Positions 8,504 through 20,030 of a stretch of 64,000 nt of DNA are shown here, piece by piece. Below the pieces are notes generated by a model, which saw only the letters and a program-made list of their open reading frames with translations, ran no database searches and had not been told where the DNA came from. The stretch comes from Afifella pfennigii DSM 17143 (lineage in GTDB: Bacteria > Pseudomonadota > Alphaproteobacteria > Rhizobiales > Afifellaceae). The stretch covers positions 186,001-250,000 of the forward strand of contig NZ_JHZK01000003.1 of assembly GCF_000688515.1 (NCBI RefSeq), read 5' to 3'. The position numbers were made by a program, and so were the translations under genes. How positions within the stretch are numbered: position 1 is the first letter of the stretch; every line of letters begins with the position of its first letter.

Positions 8504-9741
8504 CGGGCCCTGAAGAGGGTGCCGCCCTCGGCGATGAAGATCGCGCCGATGGCCAGGAGGGAAAGGACTGTGAGGCCGGAGGCGAAGGGCGTCACCGTGC
8601 CATTGTAGAGATAGCCGACGATGGCGCCGAAGAAGCCGCCGCCGAAGGTCTGCATGAAACCGAGTACGGAAGAGGCGGTGCCGGCGACATGACCGAGCGG
8701 CTCCATGGCGAGGGCGTTGAAATTGGTGCCGACGAAGCCGAAGAGGCAGAAGATGAGGCTGATGAGGACGAAGAACGGCCAGAAGCCGAGGAGCCCCGGC
8801 GTCAAGACGGAGGCCAGCGTCATCAGGAAGGCCAGCGCGCAATAGCCGATCAAGGCGGCGTGGGAGAGAAAGCGCATGCCGAAGCGGCCGACAAGGCGGG
8901 AGTTGGTGAAGGAGGCGGCTGCGATCGGGATGGCGCTGGCGCCGAAGGCGACGGGAAACCAGGCTCCGAGATCGAAAATCTCCACGTAGATCTGCTGCGA
9001 GGAGTTGAGGAAGGAGAAAAGGCCGCCGAAAATGAGCGCGGTCGCCAGCGTATATCCGAGAGCCTGGCGGTTGGTCAGCACGATGGCGAAGGCCTCCGCC
9101 ACCTTGCCGGCGCTGAGCGGGCGGCGATACTCATCGGCGAGGGTCTCCGGCAGGCGGATTGCCGACCACAGGATCATGCCCAGCCCGTAAAGCCCCATCA
9201 CGACGAAAATCCAGTGCCAGCTGGCGGCGAACAGAACCAGCTGACCAAGGCTTGGCGCGACGATGGGCACGGCCATGAACACCATCATCACCAGCGACAT
9301 GACGCTGGCCATGCGCCTGCCGCCGAAGACGTCGCGCACCACGGAGATGGCGACGACGCGGGTCGCGGCGGCGCCGATGCCCTGGATGAGGCGGCAGGCG
9401 AGCAGCATGGAGAAACCGGTGGCAAGGCCGGCCGCCAGGGCGCCGAGGCCGTAGATAACAAGGCCGACGAGGAGCACCGGCTTGCGACCGAAACGGTCCG
9501 AAAGCGGGCCCCAGGCGAGCTGCGCGGCGCCGAAGCCGATGACATAGGCGGTGACGACGAACTGGCGGCTGTTCTCGTCGGCAAGGGCGAACTCGCCGCT
9601 GATGTTGTCGAGCGCCGGCAGGATGACGTCGATCGCCAGCGCGTTCAGCGCCATCAGCGTGGCGACAAGGGCGACGAACTCGACATAGGGGATCGGCGAG
9701 GCGGGCTCGGCATCCGCCCGCTCAAGGGAGGAAGAGGACAT
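8482..9741 (-). CDS. Bcr/CflA family multidrug efflux MFS transporter
   Basis: A 419-residue inner-membrane protein with about twelve hydrophobic helices, in the drug:proton antiporter (12-TMS) group. The loop motif [14 protein letters not shown] between helices 2 and 3 is the MFS motif A. The downstream [21 protein letters not shown] is characteristic of Bcr/CflA. Substrates cannot be told. It is convergent with ttcA and separated from grxD by about 145 bp. Confidence 0.9.
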   Translation of the reverse strand: MSSSSLERADAEPASPIPYVEFVALVATLMALNALAIDVILPALDNISGEFALADENSRQFVVTAYVIGFGAAQLAWGPLSDRFGRKPVLLVGLVIYGLGALAAGLATGFSMLLACRLIQGIGAAATRVVAISVVRDVFGGRRMASVMSLVMMVFMAVPIVAPSLGQLVLFAASWHWIFVVMGLYGLGMILWSAIRLPETLADEYRRPLSAGKVAEAFAIVLTNRQALGYTLATALIFGGLFSFLNSSQQIYVEIFDLGAWFPVAFGASAIPIAAASFTNSRLVGRFGMRFLSHAALIGYCALAFLMTLASVLTPGLLGFWPFFVLISLIFCLFGFVGTNFNALAMEPLGHVAGTASSVLGFMQTFGGGFFGAIVGYLYNGTVTPFASGLTVLSLLAIGAIFIAEGGTLFRARHAPLKS

Positions 9742-9886
9742 GAAGGGGCGGACTCCTCGGGGCGGGAATCCCGCACCGATCCTTCCGGCACCCGGCCGGA
9801 TTTAACGCTGAAAGGGGTTTTCGCAGCCGGCCGAAGCCGGCGTCATCAGGTAAGCGGGCGAGGATGCGCCCGCCAAGGCGGCCGCC

Positions 9887-10216
9887 TCAGGCGGCCTTGG
9901 CGACACCCTTTTCCTCCAGCATCTGCTGCAGTTCGCCGGCCTGGAACATCTCGCGCACGATATCGGCGCCGCCGACGAACTCACCCTTGACATAGAGCTG
10001 AGGGATGGTCGGCCAGTTGGTGTATTCCTTGATGCCCTGGCGCAGCTCGTCGGAATCCAGCACGTTGATGCCCTGATAGGCAATGCCGAGATAGTCGAGG
10101 ATCTGCACCGTCTGGCCGGAGAAGCCGCATTGCGGAAAGGTCGGCGTGCCCTTCATGAAGAGCACTACGTCGTTGCCTTTCACCTGGCCGTCGATCCACT
10201 CGCTGATGGCTGACAT
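9887..10216 (-). CDS. grxD: Monothiol glutaredoxin (Grx4/GrxD)
   Basis: A 109-residue protein with the monothiol CGFS active site in FPQCGFSGQTVQIL and the typical WPTIPQLYVKGEFVGG segment. CGFS glutaredoxins carry a labile [2Fe-2S] cluster together with BolA-type partners and take part in iron sensing and cluster delivery. The start at 10216 has GAGGA upstream; a longer in-frame start at 10288 overlaps bolA and is not used. bolA lies 43 bp upstream on the same strand, so the two partner proteins are co-encoded. Confidence 0.95.
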   Translation of the reverse strand: MSAISEWIDGQVKGNDVVLFMKGTPTFPQCGFSGQTVQILDYLGIAYQGINVLDSDELRQGIKEYTNWPTIPQLYVKGEFVGGADIVREMFQAGELQQMLEEKGVAKAA

Positions 10217-10259
10217 GTCTTCGTCCTCTGCTTCCATGCGCGCGCGCATGGCGTTCAAA

Positions 10260-10493
10260 TCACTCGGGGATGGAGGTCTGCAAAGCAAGTGCGTGCAGCT
10301 TGCCGCCCATGTCGCCCTTCAGCGCCTCATAGACCATCTGATGCTGCTGGACGCGCGACTTGCCCCTGAAGCTCTCGGAGACGACCTCGGCGGCGAAATG
10401 GTCTCCGTCGCCAGCGAGATCGCGGATCGTGACCTTCGCATCGGGAAAGGCCTCGCGTATCAGCCGCTCAATCTCGCCTGCCTGCATCGGCAT
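10260..10493 (-). CDS. BolA family protein
   Basis: A 77-residue BolA/IbaG-like protein, preceded by a near-perfect AAGGAGGTGAT ribosome site. The class II KH-like fold is indicated by IREAFPDAKVTIRDLAGDGDH and by the HQMVYEAL segment with the conserved histidine, then the GGKLHALALQT end. It partners CGFS glutaredoxin in holding a [2Fe-2S] cluster. It lies between purL and grxD, an arrangement widespread in alphaproteobacteria. Confidence 0.92.
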   Translation of the reverse strand: MPMQAGEIERLIREAFPDAKVTIRDLAGDGDHFAAEVVSESFRGKSRVQQHQMVYEALKGDMGGKLHALALQTSIPE

Positions 10494-10567
10494 CCATCAC
10501 CTCCTTGGCCATGCTTGGCGAATGTGGGCAATCGCCGGAAAAAGGTCAATCCGGCCCTCAGGATATG

Positions 10568-12817
<2,250 letters not shown>

Positions 12818-12953
12818 GTCTCTGCCTGAATCTGCCTCGGCGCGGCGGGGCGCCGCTTGCCCGGCGTCTTAGCGCGAGATCGCCGCGCGACATACCGGTG
12901 GGAGAAGAAAATCCCCTGCCGGAGCGCTGCCGGGCCCGCGAGCCGGCCGCAGC

Positions 12954-14371
12954 TCAGTTGTAGCTGTCGTAGCCCGCCGGGCCTTGATCGAGAAGGCGGC
13001 GCAAGGTGAGGAAGCCCTCGCCGACGCGCCGGCGGTCGGGGACGGACGAAAAGCCGAGGCGAACGCCATGGAAGGCGGTGTCGCAGCGCGCGGGCTTGAA
13101 CTCGTCCTCCTCGCAGATGAGGATATTCGCGGCCGCGGCGGCAGCCTTGAAAGTGCCGGAAAGCCAGGGCTCGGGCAAAGTGAGCCAGAGGAAGGGCGAA
13201 AAGTCGCTGAGGCGCACGTGAAGCCCGGCCAAAGCCTGCCGCGCCAGCGCGACGCGCTGCGCGATCTCGGCGCGGCTCGTCGCCATCAACTCGAAGGCGG
13301 CTTCCGAGACGACCAGCCGGGCGACAAGCTCCGTCATGAGGAAGGGCATGCCGCCGGTCAGCATCTTGTGGGCGGTATTGATGCGGCTGGCAAAGCCCGG
13401 CGGACAGGCGACCCAGCCGCCGCGTAGGCCGGCGGCGACGGATTTCGACAACCCGCCGATACGGAAGACCCGGTCGGGCGCGATGGCGGCCATCGGCGGC
13501 GCGTCCTGCATGCTAAGGACACCGTAGACGGCGTCTTCGATGATAGAGACCTGGTGGCGGCGGGCAATCTCGGCGATCGCGGCGCGCCGTGCCTTTCCCA
13601 TCACCACGCCGGTCGGGTTCTGCATCGCCGGCATGAGGAAGAGGAGCTTGGGATGCTGCTGGGCGCAAAGCCGCTCGAAGTCATCCGGCAGGGCGCCTTC
13701 CTCGTCAGCGGCAACGATGGTCGGGCGGCGGCCGAATAGCGCCGCGCCGCGGGCGATGGAGGCGTAGTGAGGGGCTCGAAGGCGATGCGGTCGCCCGGCG
13801 CGGTGGTGGCGGCGATGACGGCCATGACGGCGGCATGGGCGCCGAGCGTGGGCACGACATCCTCATGCTGGGGCGTCCAGCCGGCGCATGCAAGCCAGCG
13901 CGCCCCTGCTTCCAGCCAGCGCGGTGGGGTGGAGCAGACATAGGTGGCGACGTCGCTGGGGCTATCGCGGCAGATCTCCGCCGTCAGACGTTCCAGGATC
14001 GGGCCGATGCCGATCTCCGGCGCAGCCGTGATGTCGAAGTAGAGCAGGTGATCGTTCGGCACGGTGCGCGCCGCGGCCGACGCTGGCAAGGTCGTGGCGG
14101 GCGGCTCCTGCGGCGGGCTCTGCGCCTGGCGTGCTCTCACATACGTGCCACGGCCGACTTCCCCGGAGACAAGACCGCGCTCGCGGGCCAGCGCATAGGC
14201 CCGGCTGACCGTGCCGATGGTGACGCCGATATCGAAAGCGAGATGGCGCTGAGGCGGAAGCTTGGCGCCGGGCGGAAGAATGCCGGCATCGATGTCGCGC
14301 TCGATCCGGTCCGCCAGGCGGGCATAAAGCGGACCTGCGCCGTCGGAAAGGTCGGGCAGCCAAGTTGTCAT
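12954..14371 (-). pseudogene. MocR/GntR-type PLP regulator, frameshifted
   Basis: A winged-helix plus aminotransferase-fold regulator of about 472 codons, broken near 13768-13772. Upstream, the frame runs from the ATG at 14371: the GntR domain (GPLYARLADRIERDIDAGIL, then VTIGTVSRAYALARERGL) and the start of the PLP domain up to DRIAFEPLT. There it leaves the homologous frame. Adding one base restores YASIARG and continues through MPAMQNPTG and the PLP-lysine motif GGLSKSVAAGLRGG to the stop at 12954. One missing C in CTCACTACGCC explains it. Either a recent inactivation or an assembly error. No other lesion was seen. Confidence 0.85.
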
Positions 14372-14372
14372 G

Positions 14373-14435
14373 GTGACAATTGAATATCTTGCGCGCAGCT
14401 GGAGTGTCAATTCATAAGTATTGGGGTGACGATTT
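14373..14435. repeat. Three direct repeats, candidate MocR operator
   Basis: GTGACAATTG (14373), GTGTCAATTC (14404) and GTGACGATTT (14426) are copies of one 10-bp motif spaced by 31 and 22 bp, close to three and two helical turns. The first abuts the regulator start codon and the second covers the -35. MocR regulators commonly bind direct repeats, so this is a plausible autoregulatory site. It also lies before the divergent DUF1127 gene. Confidence 0.5.
14381..14410 (-). promoter_or_regulatory. Candidate promoter of the MocR gene, probably leaderless
   Basis: On the minus strand TTGACA (14405-14410) is followed after 17-18 bp by ATATTC/TATTCA (14381-14387). Transcription would start at about the ATG at 14371, and no ribosome site precedes that ATG, so a leaderless mRNA is likely. 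A perfect TTGTCA-TGG-TGACAA inverted repeat at 14365-14379 spans the start codon. Confidence 0.5.
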
Positions 14436-14442
14436 TGGCTAA

Positions 14443-14676
14443 ATGAGACGGAAAATGGGTGCAATTGATACAATTCGAGGCAGCACGAGCTGGCTCCGTC
14501 TCGCTTCGCGTCAGGGTTCCGCTCTCGGCGCCAAGCTCCATGCCAGACTGGCACTGATGGCGCAGAGGCGGCGCACGCGGCGGGCGCTGCTGGAACTCAC
14601 CGATACGCAACTGAAGGATATCGGCCTGTCGCGCGCCGATGCCTATCGCGAAGGCAGGCGCCCCTTCTGGGACTGA
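14443..14676 (+). CDS. DUF1127 domain small protein
   Basis: A 77-residue basic protein with the C-terminal DUF1127 motif: RTRRALLELTDTQLKDIGLS followed by a short RADAYREGRRPFW tail. Such proteins are common in rhizobia; some act in RNA turnover or phosphate and carbon regulation, but this copy has no known role. Starts at 14443 or 14455 are both possible, with no strong ribosome site. It is divergent from the frameshifted MocR gene across a 72-bp gap that carries the direct repeats. Confidence 0.8.
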   Translation: MRRKMGAIDTIRGSTSWLRLASRQGSALGAKLHARLALMAQRRRTRRALLELTDTQLKDIGLSRADAYREGRRPFWD

Positions 14677-14772
14677 GAGAGCCCTTCGGCGGGGCAGTTT
14701 GCTGTGGCGTAGGTGCCGGCGGGATTTTGCCTGACGTTCGAATCGCTTCGGCTCAATTGCCGAGAAAATGAT

Positions 14773-15198
14773 TCATGCCTGGCAGGCGCTGGAGCCGGCA
14801 GCCCAGCGGGCGATATCGGCGCGGATACGCGGGCCTTCGGATGTGCCGAGAAGCGGGCCGAAGAGTTTGACTTCGCTACCCCGCCCGGCCGCCTCGGCCG
14901 AAACGACGAGCTGCGGCAGGCCGCCGGGCGCGCCTTTGGGCAGGAGGAGGATGCGCGGGCGGCCGGAATAGGAGTTCAGCTCGGGCGCGTAGATATAGCC
15001 GGAAAAGGCTGGCTCGCCGGAAAACCAGCATCGGCGCATGGCATCGGCGATGCCGGCGGTGGCGGAGGAGGGGGCCGATGCGGCGGCGTAGCTGAAATAA
15101 TCCTTCGGTCCGCCGAGGCAGCCGGCAAGAAGAAGGCCCGCCGCGGCAGCGCCGAGAAAGGCGCCACGGCTCGGCTGGCCGGGGAAGGCTCGGCTCAA
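14773..15198 (-). CDS. Predicted lipoprotein of unknown function, coupled to purQ
   Basis: A 141-residue protein starting at a TTG (15198) that overlaps the purQ stop as TTGA. A signal peptide with lipobox LLLAGC places it in the envelope, with Cys at about residue 24. The mature part includes YFSYAAASA, a Tyr/Ser-rich [10 protein letters not shown] region and a C-terminal helix ending in SACQA. No family was recognised. Its position suggests co-transcription with purQ, but no purine role is implied. Confidence 0.65.
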   Translation of the reverse strand: MSRAFPGQPSRGAFLGAAAAGLLLAGCLGGPKDYFSYAAASAPSSATAGIADAMRRCWFSGEPAFSGYIYAPELNSYSGRPRILLLPKGAPGGLPQLVVSAEAAGRGSEVKLFGPLLGTSEGPRIRADIARWAAGSSACQA

Positions 15199-15878
15199 GC
15201 GGCCTTCTCGGAAAGCTCGTCGGCAAGGCCCTTGAAGAGCCGCAGCCCGTCGAGGCAGCCATGCGCCTCCTCGGTGAAGTCCTCCGGATGCGGCATCATG
15301 CCGAGCACGTTGCGGCGGACATTGCAGATGCCGGCGATGTCGCGCTGCGAGCCGTTCGGATTGGTCCCTTCGGCGTAGCGGAAGACGACGCGGCCCTCGC
15401 CTTCCAGCGCATCGAGCGTGGCGGCATCGGCGAAATAATTGCCGTCGGCATGGGCGACCGGGCAGCGGATGACCTCGCCCCGGCGATAAAGCCGGGTGAA
15501 GGGCGTGTCGGTTGCGGCGACCTCCAGCTTCACCTCGCGGCAGACGAAGCGGAGCGAGGCGTTGCGCATCAGGGCGCCCGGCAGAAGCCCCGCCTCGCAC
15601 AGCGCCTGGAAGCCGTTGCAGACGCCCAGAACGAGAACGCCGGCCTCGGCACGGCGCGCCACCTCGCGCATCACCGGCGAATGGGCGGCGATGGCGCCGG
15701 CGCGCAGGTAGTCGCCATAGGAGAAGCCGCCCGGCAGGATGATGAGGTCGATGCCGGCCGGCAGGCTGGTCTCGCCGTGCCAGACGAGCCGCGGGTCGCG
15801 GCCGGTGGCCAGGCGGAGCGCGGCGGACATGTCGGCCTCGCGATTGGTGCCGGGAAACTGGATGATGGCAGCGTGCAT
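15195..15878 (-). CDS. purQ: Phosphoribosylformylglycinamidine synthase subunit PurQ
   Basis: A 227-residue class I glutamine amidotransferase that feeds ammonia to PurL. The nucleophile lies in LGVCNGFQ, and the catalytic His and Glu are in [17 protein letters not shown] at the N-terminus is typical. The ATG at 15878 is preferred over 15884 because AGGAA then sits six bases upstream. The DUF4336 gene lies 38 bp upstream on the same strand. Confidence 0.97.
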   Translation of the reverse strand: MHAAIIQFPGTNREADMSAALRLATGRDPRLVWHGETSLPAGIDLIILPGGFSYGDYLRAGAIAAHSPVMREVARRAEAGVLVLGVCNGFQALCEAGLLPGALMRNASLRFVCREVKLEVAATDTPFTRLYRRGEVIRCPVAHADGNYFADAATLDALEGEGRVVFRYAEGTNPNGSQRDIAGICNVRRNVLGMMPHPEDFTEEAHGCLDGLRLFKGLADELSEKAA

Positions 15879-15916
15879 CGGCATTTCCTAATGGGAGGGT
15901 CCCGGTCGGGGCCCGG

Positions 15917-16654
15917 TCAGAGGAGCCAGCGGAGGGCGCGCGCAAGCTCAGCCTCTCCATCGTCCAGATAGCATCGCCCATGGGCAAGAAGAACCCGCTC
16001 CGGCCGCCATGCCAACATTTCTTTCGCGGCATGGCCGGCGGCGCCGCGGCGGCCGAAGAAGGTGAGGCGCAGATCGCGCGGCGTGGAGCCCGCCGGGTCC
16101 ATGACGCCGCCGAGGCGCATCAAGAGGCGCAGATGCGGGCAGGTGATGCGCTCGGCCTGGAAATTCTCCACCATGTCGGTGAGGACGAGCGTGGCGGAGG
16201 GGCGATGGAAAAGCTCCAGCTCCGTCATGAAGCCGCCGACGAGCGGCAGGCAGGCGATCTCCTTGCCCCATTCGAGAGGCGCGGTGGTGATTTCCGCCTC
16301 GAAGCCGGAAAAGCGCTGCCGCGCCGCTTCCGCAACGCCCGGCGCGGCGTAGGCGGTGGCGTCCGGAAAGCGCGCCTTCCAGTCTCCGATCCACCAATAA
16401 TGCAGCTTGTTGGGAGCCAGGAGGGTGCGGATTTCGCCGAGCTCTGAGACGGCGGCGGCGAGCTCCTCCGTCAGCGGCGTCGGCGAATGCAGAACGAGGC
16501 CGCCGTCGGAAAGCCGCAGCACCGTCATGCGCGTGGTGAAGGGCAGGGAGCCGACGACATAGCGCATCGAGATTTTGGGCCCGTCGACGATCCAGACGTC
16601 TTCGGCAATCGGCTTCAGCGTGTTCAGCGGCTCGTAGGGCTTGAGGCAGGACAT
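15917..16654 (-). CDS. DUF4336 (metallo-beta-lactamase-like) protein
   Basis: A 245-residue protein matching the DUF4336 pattern: DVWIVDGPKISMRYVVGS at the start, LLAPNKLHYWWIGDWKARFPDA in the middle, and VLLAHGRCYL near the end. The family has a beta-lactamase-like fold but lacks the full HxHxDH metal motif here. No enzymatic role is established. It is embedded in the purine operon between the GIY-YIG gene and purQ. Confidence 0.82.
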   Translation of the reverse strand: MSCLKPYEPLNTLKPIAEDVWIVDGPKISMRYVVGSLPFTTRMTVLRLSDGGLVLHSPTPLTEELAAAVSELGEIRTLLAPNKLHYWWIGDWKARFPDATAYAAPGVAEAARQRFSGFEAEITTAPLEWGKEIACLPLVGGFMTELELFHRPSATLVLTDMVENFQAERITCPHLRLLMRLGGVMDPAGSTPRDLRLTFFGRRGAAGHAAKEMLAWRPERVLLAHGRCYLDDGEAELARALRWLL

Positions 16655-16764
16655 GGCTGTCTATTGGCGAATCGGACCATCGCGGCGCGGGACTGAGCCT
16701 CTCCTGCCAGCCCATCGTGTCGCTGCCGTGGCGCCGCTGCGCCTGTCAGCTTAAGTGTGCGGCC

Positions 16765-17238
16765 CTAATGGGTGGCGAAGTCGTTGTAGGGCGTCTTCAA
16801 CGCCGTCGCCGCATAGACCTCGAAGAGGTGTTGGGAGAGGAGGTCGTCGATGACGACGTATCGGCCCGACATGGCACGCAAGCGAGCCGTCGTTCGTTCG
16901 AATGCGGCGCGGAATTCCTCGTTCGCCATCAGATGCTTGCGCGAGCCAAGCGGTTTGTAGCTGGCTTTGAGATGGCCGGTCGCCTCGCGGGCGAGGCGGA
17001 AGGCGAAGGCCGATTGTTCGGCGCGGCCGGCGATATGGTTGCCGATGCGCTGGCGGATATTCTTGGAGCGGCCGGTATAGAGGGGCTTTGCACCCTCAAA
17101 GATGACGTAGACGCCCGGCGCGGCCGGAAAATGCCGCCTTTCGGTGAGCGGATGCGGGGTACAGCGCTGCAGCTCCTCCAGAAGGGGCGGTAGCCTCTCA
17201 AGCAGCGCCCGATACTCCGCAAGGAGCGCCGCCATCAT
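16765..17238 (-). CDS. GIY-YIG domain protein inside the purine operon
   Basis: A 157-residue protein whose ATG at 17238 overlaps the purS stop as ATGA, so translation is probably coupled. The GIY-YIG core is visible as PGVYVIFEG (about 41-49), LYTGRSKNIRQRIGNH (about 53-68) and the following HIAGRAEQSA. The second motif reads LYTG rather than YIG, a common variant. The C-terminal half carries a helix-rich region ending in KTPYNDFATH. Stand-alone GIY-YIG proteins may be structure-specific nucleases, but the target is unknown. No mobile-element features surround it. Confidence 0.8.
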   Translation of the reverse strand: MMAALLAEYRALLERLPPLLEELQRCTPHPLTERRHFPAAPGVYVIFEGAKPLYTGRSKNIRQRIGNHIAGRAEQSAFAFRLAREATGHLKASYKPLGSRKHLMANEEFRAAFERTTARLRAMSGRYVVIDDLLSQHLFEVYAATALKTPYNDFATH

Positions 17239-17471
17239 CCCATCTCGATGCGGTAATCCTCAATCACCGTATTGGCGAGCAGTGTCTCACACATCGATTG
17301 CAGCCGCTCGGCGGCCGGTTCGCCGGTCTCTTCAAGCTCGATATCGAAGACCTTGCCCTGGCGCACCGAACCGATGCCGGCAAAGCCGAGGGCGGCCAGC
17401 GCCCCTTCGATCGCCTGGCCCTGCGGGTCGAGAACGCCTTCCTTCAAGGTGACGTAGATGCGGGCTTTCAT
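17235..17471 (-). CDS. purS: Phosphoribosylformylglycinamidine synthase subunit PurS
   Basis: A 78-residue subunit that dimerises and joins PurL to PurQ. The pattern ARIYVTLKEGVLDPQGQAIEGAL and the closing NTVIEDYRIE are characteristic. It starts at the ATG at 17471, about 440 bp downstream of purC; the gap holds REP-like palindromes. Its stop overlaps the next gene. Confidence 0.96.
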   Translation of the reverse strand: MKARIYVTLKEGVLDPQGQAIEGALAALGFAGIGSVRQGKVFDIELEETGEPAAERLQSMCETLLANTVIEDYRIEMG

Positions 17472-17643
17472 GTCGTGTCTCCGGAGGGCTGGCCGGCGCT
17501 TCCGGGCCGGCGGCGATGTTCCGCCCACTAAGCAAAAAAGGCGCGGCGGGGCGAGCCCGCAGGCGCCTCGATCAACATGTCCCTGCGCAGATGGCGCGGG
17601 GCGAGGCCGATGGCGGCAGCACTGCCCGGCCCATGACCTCTCT

Positions 17644-17678
17644 GTCGTCATTGCCGGGCCTGACCCGGCAATCCATTC
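17644..17678 (+). repeat. REP-like palindromic unit, copy C
   Basis: A 35-nt unit beginning GTCGTC and ending CCATTC around the stem ATTGCCGGG-N5-CCCGGCAAT (17650-17672). It shares length, 9-5-9 stem geometry and flanks with copies A and B, which lie on the opposite strand. In the 442-bp purS-purC gap. Confidence 0.7.
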
Positions 17679-17733
17679 TCTAGCGGCGCCTCTCGCGCGC
17701 CGCCTTCGGGTTTGTTCTGCCGGAAGGGACGAG

Positions 17734-17768
17734 GAATGGATGCCATGGTCGAGCCATGGCATGACGAC
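17734..17768 (-). repeat. REP-like palindromic unit, copy A
   Basis: On the minus strand GTCGTC, then the 9-5-9 stem ATGCCATGG-N5-CCATGGCAT, then CCATTC. Same 35-nt frame as copy C but with a different, still fully paired, stem. Confidence 0.7.
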
Positions 17769-17825
17769 AACCGGCGACGTGCCCATTCTTACTGCCGTGA
17801 GGCACTGCGTCGCGCGAAGGACGAA

Positions 17826-17860
17826 GAAAGGATGCCATGGTCGCGCCATGGCATGACGAC
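17826..17860 (-). repeat. REP-like palindromic unit, copy B
   Basis: Nearly identical to copy A, 92 bp away in the same orientation. It differs in one loop base and in the CCTTTC end. Similarity to copy A extends another 10-12 bp outside the unit. Confidence 0.7.
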
Positions 17861-17912
17861 ATTCATAGGCTCCGCCGCGCCTGCTGCCGGCCGTCATGGC
17901 CGGCCGGGACGC

Positions 17913-18677
<765 letters not shown>

Positions 18678-18913
18678 AGGGTTCAATCTGACGATCATGA
18701 TGAGAAGAGGTACGGGCGGGGTCTCGGATTTGCAACGCGGTCCGCCCATTGCGCGGCGGAACCTAGCCGAAAGCGGGGACAAGCACAACGTCATGTTGGC
18801 GCCGGGCAGCCGGCGACCTTCTCGTCCGGCGCCGACCGGCATTGCAGAGGCGGCTGAGTGCGGCTAACACAACAGTGATTTTGGGCCCTATTTCGGCGAG
18901 GGAAAGAGCGGCG

Positions 18914-19237
18914 ATGACCACATTCGACGATCGCGAGAACGCCTACGAGAACAAGTTCGCGCGCGACGAGGAGCTGAAGTTCAAGTCGATGGCGCGGCGC
19001 AACCGCCTGCTCGGCCAGTGGGCTGCCGACAAGCTCGGCAAGAGCGGCGAGGAGGCGGAAGCCTATGCGCGCGAGGTGGTGCGCGCCGATTTCGACGAGC
19101 CGGGCGACGAGGACGTCTTCCGCAAGGTGAAGGGCGACCTGGATGCGGCCGGCATCGCCGTCTCGGAGGATGAGATTCGCCAGACCATGCGCCGGCTTCT
19201 GGTGGAGGCGGCCGAGCAGATCGAGGCCGGTCGCTAG
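18914..19237 (+). CDS. DUF1476 protein, ATP synthase zeta (inhibitor) subunit
   Basis: A 107-residue protein starting MTTFDDRENAYENKFARDEE, the hallmark of DUF1476. In Paracoccus the homologue is the zeta subunit, which inhibits F1 ATPase by inserting its N-terminus. The rest is helical, ending EIRQTMRRLLVEAAEQIE. GAGGGAAAG precedes the ATG at 18914. It sits between purC and purB, as commonly seen in rhizobia. Inhibitory function here is inferred from the family. Confidence 0.9.
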   Translation: MTTFDDRENAYENKFARDEELKFKSMARRNRLLGQWAADKLGKSGEEAEAYAREVVRADFDEPGDEDVFRKVKGDLDAAGIAVSEDEIRQTMRRLLVEAAEQIEAGR

Positions 19238-19249
19238 GAACGCGCTGCC

Positions 19250-20026
19250 ATGGGCAGCGCGAGCCTGGCTGAACGGCTCAAGGCCGGCGACAAGCTCGTC
19301 AGCGCCTGGTCGGTTCTTCCCGAGCCGCTGATCGCGGAGACGCTGGCGCGGGTCGGTTTCGACGCCGTGACGCTCGACATGCAGCATGGCTTCCATTCCA
19401 GCGAGAGCGTCTTGCGCGGCATCGGCGGGGTGGCGCTGGCCGGCGGTCCGGCCATCGTGCGGGTGCCGGTCGGGCGCTTCGATATGGCGAGCCGGGCGCT
19501 GGACATGGGCGCGGCGGCCGTCATCGCGCCGATGGTCAACAGTCTTGATGAGGCCCGCGCCTTCGCCGCCGCGACCAAGTTTCCGCCGCTCGGCGAGCGT
19601 TCCTGGGGACCGGGACGCGCGGTGGAGCTCTCCGGCGGCGCCGGCGGCGGTGCCTATCTGCGGCAAGCCAACGAAGACACCTTGTCGCTCGCCATGATCG
19701 AGACGCGCGCGGCGCTGCGTCTTGCCGAGGAGATCGCCGCCGTTGACGGCATCGACGGGCTCTTCGTCGGCCCCTCCGACTTCTCCATCGCCTGGAGCGA
19801 GGGGATTACGGTCGACCATGCGTTGGAAGAGATGATGGAGGCAATCGCAAGCATCGCCGCGGCCGCCCGCAAGGCGGGCAAGGTCGCCGCCATCTTCGCC
19901 GCCGACGCCGCCTTCGGGCCGCGCTACCACGCCATGGGCTTCGATCTCGTTTGCGCGGGAGTCGACGCGGCGTGCCTCAGCTTCGGCGCCGCCGCGGCGC
20001 TGCACAAGGCGCGTGGCCAAGCCTGA
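19250..20026 (+). CDS. HpcH/HpaI family aldolase
   Basis: A 258-residue class II (metal-dependent) aldolase-type TIM barrel acting on 2-oxo acids such as 4-hydroxy-2-ketoheptanedioate. Seen are DAVTLDMQHGFHSSES near residue 40, the metal-site regions MIETRAALRLAEEIAAVDGIDGLFVGPSD, and FDLVCAGVDAA near the end. It begins 12 bp after the DUF1476 gene, so it may be co-transcribed. The physiological substrate is unknown. Confidence 0.87.
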   Translation: MGSASLAERLKAGDKLVSAWSVLPEPLIAETLARVGFDAVTLDMQHGFHSSESVLRGIGGVALAGGPAIVRVPVGRFDMASRALDMGAAAVIAPMVNSLDEARAFAAATKFPPLGERSWGPGRAVELSGGAGGGAYLRQANEDTLSLAMIETRAALRLAEEIAAVDGIDGLFVGPSDFSIAWSEGITVDHALEEMMEAIASIAAAARKAGKVAAIFAADAAFGPRYHAMGFDLVCAGVDAACLSFGAAAALHKARGQA

Positions 20027-20030
20027 ACAC

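Larger units (their letters stand above)
17472..17912. other. Gene-free 441-bp gap between purS and purC
   Basis: No credible coding frame was found. The gap holds the three REP-like units at 17644-17860. A further short GC palindrome lies near 17886-17905 (TCATGGCCGGCCGGGA), next to the purC stop. Nothing identifiable was seen in 17472-17640. Confidence 0.7.

Noticed and set aside
8077-9990. 637-codon plus-strand frame
   Set aside because: Antisense to the Bcr/CflA exporter, with Gly/Asp/His-rich shadow composition.
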